Source of the DNA: Ophiostoma sp. CBS 140.51
Taxonomy: Eukaryota; Ascomycota; Sordariomycetes; Ophiostomatales; Ophiostomataceae
Reading direction: 5' to 3'
DNA: 64,000 bases
NCBI GenBank assembly: GCA_029298735.1
Contig: JANSLP010000027.1
Coordinates: 124,001 to 188,000, forward strand
Part shown: in pieces, positions 59,101-64,000 of the stretch
Numbering within the stretch: position 1 is the stretch's first letter
How the letters are laid out: each line of letters begins with the position of its first letter
Translations under genes and position numbers: made by a program
Notes under the pieces: generated by a model
What the model was told of the DNA's origin: nothing
The model's input: only the letters and a program-made list of their open reading frames with translations
Database searches by the model: none

Positions 59101-62100
59101 CCTTTTGGGACTTCGTGATGTCTTTTCTGTTCTCGTATATCGTTCTTTGTTGTTTACATTGTCTTTTCGTGATTGAAGCAACCCAAGATACGATGCGAGT
59201 CACACAACGATCACGATTACGATTGCGATTGCGATCATTCTTCATGAGCGTTGTTGCGACCGCGATTCTCTATCTGTGAATGACAGTCTCTTCCCGTTGC
59301 AATAAGAGGGAACCCTATCCGGTGTCTTTCTGTCCAGAATGATGCTTCATTCGTAGTCGCTGTTCTCGTCTGCGAGCAGTTCAGGGCACACCGCCCTTCG
59401 GGGCTTGCTCCTTTTCGCCTCCTGAGATCGTCGGCATATGACTGTAATTGGACCAACGGAGGATGTTCACCAACAGCACAAATGCTCGTCATGTCTGCCG
59501 TTCGCTCTTTCCCTTTAATTGCTCGATCTGGTGGCGAGAAATCGTCATTAGGTGCTCGAGGGGAAGGAGCACCCCGCGTCGCGCTTTGCAGTGCGCTGAA
59601 GCCCCTTCCTTTGTCTTTTTTGCTCAATTTCGCTCCTGCCTCCTTTGCTGCTGCCTTGCGTGCCTTTGTCCTGAAATTTGTTGTGGGCTTGGGGCAAGTA
59701 CGCGTGCGGTTCGTGACACCCCGGGGCGCCTTCCTCGCAGCATCGCGACATTTGCGGGCCTTGTCTCTTCTGACCCCTTTCCTCGGACTCGTAATTTCGC
59801 AATTTCACCCCTTTTCATCCGCAAACTTTGATTTCACTTTCTACGACTTTTGTCTGCACTCTCGTATGATTACAATGTAAATTTGAGCTGCTCGCTGGCC
59901 GGCTTTGGCCGGTCCGACGCCGAGATCAAAACAAACGCGTTCCGGCAAGTCATCGCGTCTTTGGGGGAGAGTCGCTTCCAGCACGGCGTACAATTCGCAC
60001 AAAAATATTGCAATACAAAAGTTACGGTCCTTATAGTCGCCATGCTATCGCACACTCGGAATAGCATTTGACACCCCATTTGGAGTTGCGGTTGCTCACT
60101 TCTCGACGTGCATCGTGAGGAGTGTGTCAAGAGTGAAATCAAAACACAAGTCGCGCGACGTGCAGGACGTTGCCGACAGCTGACGCCAGCTGCCAATCTT
60201 TGTTATGGATATGCCCCACTCTGATATGCTTCTTCAGTGGCGTCTGATTTGGCAAACCACGGCCCCAGGCCCCATAATGGCCCGTGCATTCCTTCTGTCG
60301 TGTCTTGCTTGCTCCACAGTCTGGCTGTAAGACATCCCAAATAGGCAATTATGCGTCGAAACAAGCGTTTCATCTTGTTTTCTAAGTAGAAGTAGCATCA
60401 CCGAGGCTTCATTTCGATATATCTTTTCATCTACAACAGCTCTCGGCCACTGAATTATACCAATATATTCCTCTAATTTTTCTCTACAAATTGTTATAAT
60501 CTTGGTTTTATTCTGCCTCGGCAATCCCTGTTGGTTGCCGTAATGAAGGGAGGTAAGTAAAAAGTGAAAGGAATTAAGTTCATATTAATGAAATAAAACA
60601 AAGAAAACAAAGAAACACACACAACATTACACAAACACACCGCAGGCAGACAAAATGCATGGTACATATACGAAAAATGACAAAGAATAGATAAAAAATA
60701 TTGAAATAAATACACACGGTCAGATAGACCATATATCGCGACGGAAAGATTTTGCAAAATAGACAAATCCACATAGTTCATGTTTAACTTCACAGAATTA
60801 CATGAGAATTTACAGCTTTCCGAGAAAAGATGTACCTTATGAAAGAGAAATGATAAAAATACCCGATATGATTAGAATTAAAGCGACAGAAAATGTATTG
60901 TGCCATAAACGACGCGTAGACACCGCAGCAAGATTTACGCGGGTGCCCCCCACCGGACTCAAATCGCGACGACCAGCCAGACAACCAATGACAAAAAAAA
61001 AGAAGACAAACAGTACATACCTCGAAGCACACACATACACAGTAAGCCGAGTTTACTTCTCCCACGGGATATGGTCGATGAACATTTTTCGCTTCTTCGC
61101 TCAGGCCTGGATGTCGCAAAGTACAGTGACGCTGGCCCCTGACTTTTTCCGCACATGGCAAGTGAGAACGCGACAAGATACATTTGGTCGGAGTAGAACA
61201 ACTATAAGCGCCGTTTACCGTCGGCACATCGACTTATCCGACTCTGCCTGGTCCATGATTGATTATACCGGACTGTCGTCACTGTATTGGGCCGTCACTT
61301 TTAAATCACTCCTAGCCACTCACTTCCAAGTCACCTCTAGCTTACATCCCGCTCATCTCTCAGGACCAGCACATATAAGTGTAAACCGACTAAACAATAC
61401 TAGGCGGCACGGCCTGGTTAACTATGTCAAGCAATACCGGGAGTGTTGACGTGGTGTTGTTAAACGAGACGTGCATCCGGATCTACCGGCCAAGGACACT
61501 GGACGTACAAACGCGGATTGCCGACACAAGACACCAGTATGCAACACAAGAAGAATGAAAACGGCAGGTGAGAGCATCCAAGCAAACATGATGAGTGGTC
61601 GGCGGTGAATCGCTTCGGCTCATGGTCTATGTTAAGTGGCCGGCCTTGTGCCAGTCAGACATGTCGAAAAGTCACGTTGCAAGTTGAAGATGGAGAGCAA
61701 GTAGTTGTGAACAGTAAAAGTATTGCGCCGTATCAATTGATCAAGAAACCTATATAATGTGTGTGCATGTATGCATGCATGCATGCATGCAGGATGTGTG
61801 CACATGCAAAAAAAAACCGAGCGCAACGCGTTGCGTGAAAATAAAAAACAGTAGTGCCGACCGAACATGAATAGCAAAAAGTACAGTAGAGCGTATCTTG
61901 AAACTCCTCCTCCGAGCCAGCATCTCGCCGCTCAACGGGTGAGAGGTACATAGAAAGCAAACCAAACAAAATAGAAGAAAAGCTCTTTTCGCGCCGCCCA
62001 TGCATGAAAGTTTTGACTCGTGCAAGTGTTGTTTGAACAAACACAACAAGATGAGAGAATGAAGAAAGGGAACAGAAAAAAATCGTATCCGCAGGAAACC

Positions 62101-62222
62101 AAAAAGATGAACCGTATCCGCATGCCATAGTAATCCGTACAGAGAGGTAGAAGAAGAAAGAAGAAAGAAGGAAAGAACAGAGAAGACAGAAGTAAAGTAT
62201 AGCCGCCTTAGCGGCCCATCAC
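56180..62222. other. Gene-poor 6-kb region between H1 and PAC2
   Basis: The largest non-coding stretch of the window. The H1 promoter and pyrimidine-rich leader occupy about 56180-56500. No tRNA, snRNA or protein gene could be supported in the rest; the longest frames (plus strand 57602-58012 and 60802-61449) have irregular composition and no family resemblance. The part from ~60.3 to 60.9 kb is distinctly AT-rich. The part near 61.8-62.2 kb is the PAC2 3' UTR side. A (ATGC)5 repeat is at 61771-61790, and short CGATTG repeats lie near 59205-59240. A long non-coding RNA or a very degraded repeat is possible but unproven. Confidence 0.45.
61771..61790. repeat. (ATGC)5 self-complementary microsatellite
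   Basis: Five perfect ATGC units next to a TG-rich run (TGTGTGCATGT). The strand is self-complementary, so it can form a hairpin or Z-DNA-like structure. Confidence 0.9.
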
Positions 62223-63830
62223 CTAGATGCAAAACTTCTTGTCCAGACGGGACAGCGCGCGCGAGTCCTCGCCCGACGGTGCGGGCTGGAGGAACTGCTG
62301 ACCTGCGCTGCCACCTGCTGCTGCAGCAGCACCTGACGCACCCGCTGCAGCAGAAGCACCAGGCGCCACTGCGGCATTCTGATGCCGCGGCGAGCTGCTC
62401 GTGCTGTTGGTGCTGCCAGCGTTGGCGCTGTTGGGCTCCGAGTTGGCCGGGGTCGGGTGCAGCAGAGCTGACAGGCTGGCCTTGTTGCCACCAGACGGGG
62501 AGTTGCCACGGGCGCCATTGGCATAAGTGGCCTCAGCACCAAAGTAGGCCTTGGAGGGAGGGGGCTGCTGTTGGTAGGGCGGCGTCAGCGCCGAGGAGCC
62601 AGCGCTGGGCGCAGCCGGAGCGGGAATGGTAGTCGTCGCAGTCGTGGTCGACGAGTTCAGAGCAGGCAGAGGGCCTTGAGACACAGGCGGCAGAGTCAGG
62701 CGAGAGCCCGAAGTGGGCGACGTCTGGTAGGGCGAGGGGCCCGAGACAGGAGGCAGTACCGGTGCTTGGTGGTAGGCAGACCGTGGCGAGTTGGACAGAG
62801 GGTGGCCGCTGCTGCCTGCGTAGGCGTGGTGCATGGGCGGTGTGCGAGATGACGGGCCGCCCATGTTCTGCGGTGGGGGCAGAGCCATGCGGTCACTATA
62901 GGGAGGAGCGTGAGGCGGCGGTGGTGCGCTGCCGTACGGCTGCTGATGCGGGTGCTGTGCGTGCGGCAGTGGCGGGCAATGGTAGAAGCCGGGCGGCGGA
63001 GGCTGCGGAGGAGTATGGGAGTAGTGTCCCGGCTGCTGAGGTGGGTAGGGTGCCGAGGAGGTTGTGTAGTGGCTGTTGTAGGGAGGAGTGGCGATGGGCG
63101 ACGGCGGCCAGGAGTAGCCCGGCTGGCCATACGAGGGCGGGTACGGGTGGTGGCCGTGCGGGCCCGGTGGTGGTGGCGCGTGGTGGGCGTAGTGAGGCGG
63201 CTGCTGGTGGTGTTGCTGCTGGGGCACGCGCGAGACGGTGGCCACGGGCATGCTGTCGCTGAGGCTCGATTCCGGGTACATGCCCTTGACGGGAACGACG
63301 CTGCGCAGGCTCGGGTCGATAATGGGCTGCGGCAGATCCGGGTCGCCGGGCCCTGGGCGTGCGTAGTAGGAAATAAGATGCAGGTGTTGGCCATTGCTAG
63401 TGGTGATGCTAAACGACTGCTTCATAAGACCATCTGCTTTGTACCGGTAGCCGTCCGGCTCGCCGTCGTCCTGGTCCTCGTCACTACCGCGGCCCGAGGA
63501 GTCTGGCGTCTTGCCAGAGACCCGGCGCATTGTGTTGAATCCGCCGCCGCGCTTGCCCTCCATTTCGCGGTAGGTCAAGAAGCTACCGGACACGCGGCTA
63601 GCGCTCCATGACTTGCCATCGGTCCACCGGCGCATGCCAGCTTCCCGCTCGTCCCACACGAACACGGAACCAGACCGGATGGCTTGCCGCTCCTTCTCAG
63701 AAAGGCGTCTCTGTACGCGAGGCAACAGACCCAATCTGCAGGCCTCGAACAGCTTGATGGCGTCGGCAGGCGTCCGGACCATACCGTGGTAGGTCTCCAT
63801 GGGGTGCTTTTGTGTTGACGACATCTTCAT
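62223..63830 (-). CDS. PAC2: WOPR-family transcriptional regulator (Gti1/Pac2 type)
   Basis: Intronless 535-residue DNA-binding regulator. The WOPR domain is bipartite. The first part is METYHGMVRTPADAIKLFEA at ~residues 11-30, then LPRVQRRLSEKERQ, and SGSVFVWDEREAGMRRWTDG with SWSASRVSGSFLTYREMEGK. After a short acidic linker, the second part is GYRYKADGLMKQSFSI at about 126-141. The specific wording of the motif fits the Pac2 branch (Schizosaccharomyces Pac2, cAMP-independent control of sexual development) better than the Wor1/Ryp1/Sge1 branch that controls morphology and effector genes. The C-terminal ~350 residues are Pro/Tyr/His/Gln-rich and disordered, a likely activation region. Two close start codons exist (63830 and 63824); the upstream ATG is used. 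The 6-kb gene-poor stretch lies downstream of it. Confidence 0.88.
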   Translation of the reverse strand: MKMSSTQKHPMETYHGMVRTPADAIKLFEACRLGLLPRVQRRLSEKERQAIRSGSVFVWDEREAGMRRWTDGKSWSASRVSGSFLTYREMEGKRGGGFNTMRRVSGKTPDSSGRGSDEDQDDGEPDGYRYKADGLMKQSFSITTSNGQHLHLISYYARPGPGDPDLPQPIIDPSLRSVVPVKGMYPESSLSDSMPVATVSRVPQQQHHQQPPHYAHHAPPPPGPHGHHPYPPSYGQPGYSWPPSPIATPPYNSHYTTSSAPYPPQQPGHYSHTPPQPPPPGFYHCPPLPHAQHPHQQPYGSAPPPPHAPPYSDRMALPPPQNMGGPSSRTPPMHHAYAGSSGHPLSNSPRSAYHQAPVLPPVSGPSPYQTSPTSGSRLTLPPVSQGPLPALNSSTTTATTTIPAPAAPSAGSSALTPPYQQQPPPSKAYFGAEATYANGARGNSPSGGNKASLSALLHPTPANSEPNSANAGSTNSTSSSPRHQNAAVAPGASAAAGASGAAAAAGGSAGQQFLQPAPSGEDSRALSRLDKKFCI

Positions 63831-64000
63831 TTGTGTCGTTTGTGAATGTGGCGAAAAAAAAGAAAATATAAGACAACAAGTAGTTTCTCGCTTGGTCGGG
63901 ATATTTGACGTATCTAAGTCGCCCAGTCGCGAACTCGGACACTACCACCCGGCGTCGATTGTTGTCGACAACGTGTCGTCGCTGATTTGTTGCTTGAAAA
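63831..64000 (-). promoter_or_regulatory. PAC2 upstream region (window edge)
   Basis: The proximal leader of PAC2, with an oligo(T) run on the minus strand just before the start. The rest of the promoter lies beyond the window. Confidence 0.5.

Noticed and set aside
60940..60985. tRNA B-box-like GATTTGAGTCC on the minus strand
   Set aside because: The T-stem does not pair and no acceptor or anticodon arm can be built.
60802..61449. 215-codon plus-strand frame
   Set aside because: Irregular composition, no conserved motif and no promoter or splice support. Length is not unusual for a chance frame in 6 kb of non-coding DNA.
1..64000. CRISPR array, insertion sequence, integron or prokaryotic operon
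   Set aside because: None seen: the DNA is eukaryotic with spliceosomal introns; the repeats present are short microsatellites or minisatellites.

Overview
The window is nuclear DNA of a filamentous ascomycete (Pezizomycotina, most likely a Sordariomycete; Ophiostomatales/Sporothrix-like is only a guess). Signs of this are compact coding genes with few short introns (45-260 nt) that have GT-AG ends and CTAAC-type branch sites, strongly C/G-ending codons, pyrimidine-rich promoters and 5' leaders, and family members typical of this group (a WOPR/Pac2 regulator, a Gal80-like oxidoreductase, a PRPP synthetase of the large-insert type). No transposon, CRISPR array, rRNA or prokaryotic operon is visible.

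Layout. 0.9-3.0 kb: long-chain acyl-CoA synthetase (+). 3.7-4.7 kb: neuronal calcium sensor NCS-1/Frq1 (-, four exons). 4.7-8.1 kb: non-coding. 8.2-9.9 kb: FAD aromatic-ring-hydroxylase-type monooxygenase (+). 10.3-13.0 kb: replication factor Cdc45 (-). 14.2-16.1 kb: Asteroid/XPG-like nuclease-fold protein (-). 16.4 kb: tRNA-Val(AAC) (-). 17.4-19.1 kb: PRPP synthetase subunit (+). 20.2-21.3 kb: Bud13/Cwc26 splicing factor (+). 21.8-24.1 kb: TFIIF alpha/RAP74 (-). 25.5-29.2 kb: Cid1-type ribonucleotidyltransferase (+) whose catalytic domain is split by a ~440-residue insert. 29.2-32.7 kb: non-coding. 32.8-33.4 kb: small unknown protein (+). 34.5-36.2 kb: prenylcysteine oxidase (+). 37.3-38.5 kb: Gal80-like oxidoreductase (+). 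38.8-39.6 kb: H/ACA snoRNP protein Gar1 (-). 40.7-41.8 kb: N-carbamoyl-D-amino-acid hydrolase-like nitrilase (+). 42.1-47.0 kb: condensin Smc4 (-), divergent from an ELYS-like nuclear pore protein (+) at 47.4-48.6 kb. 49.1-51.6 kb: disordered proline-rich protein (-). 55.0-56.2 kb: linker histone H1 (-, five exons). 56.2-62.2 kb: a 6-kb gene-poor stretch. 62.2-63.8 kb: WOPR-family regulator Pac2 (-).

The genes are mostly independent housekeeping functions (lipid activation, replication, transcription, splicing, chromatin, snoRNP, nucleotide synthesis), not a cluster. The one shared regulatory unit that can be argued is the 438-bp divergent promoter of SMC4 and ELYS, two chromosome/nuclear-structure genes. 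The strongest candidate novelty is the 25.5-29.2 kb gene: a nucleotidyltransferase with a folded insert, containing two segments that resemble retrotransposon Gag capsid helices, between its second and third catalytic aspartates. Other points of note are a probable hidden third exon of ELYS behind an in-frame stop, a stop-free 72-nt intron in TFIIF alpha, two perfect hairpins inside the GAR1 intron, a uORF whose stop overlaps the ELYS start, and clustered short-motif arrays in the non-coding stretches.
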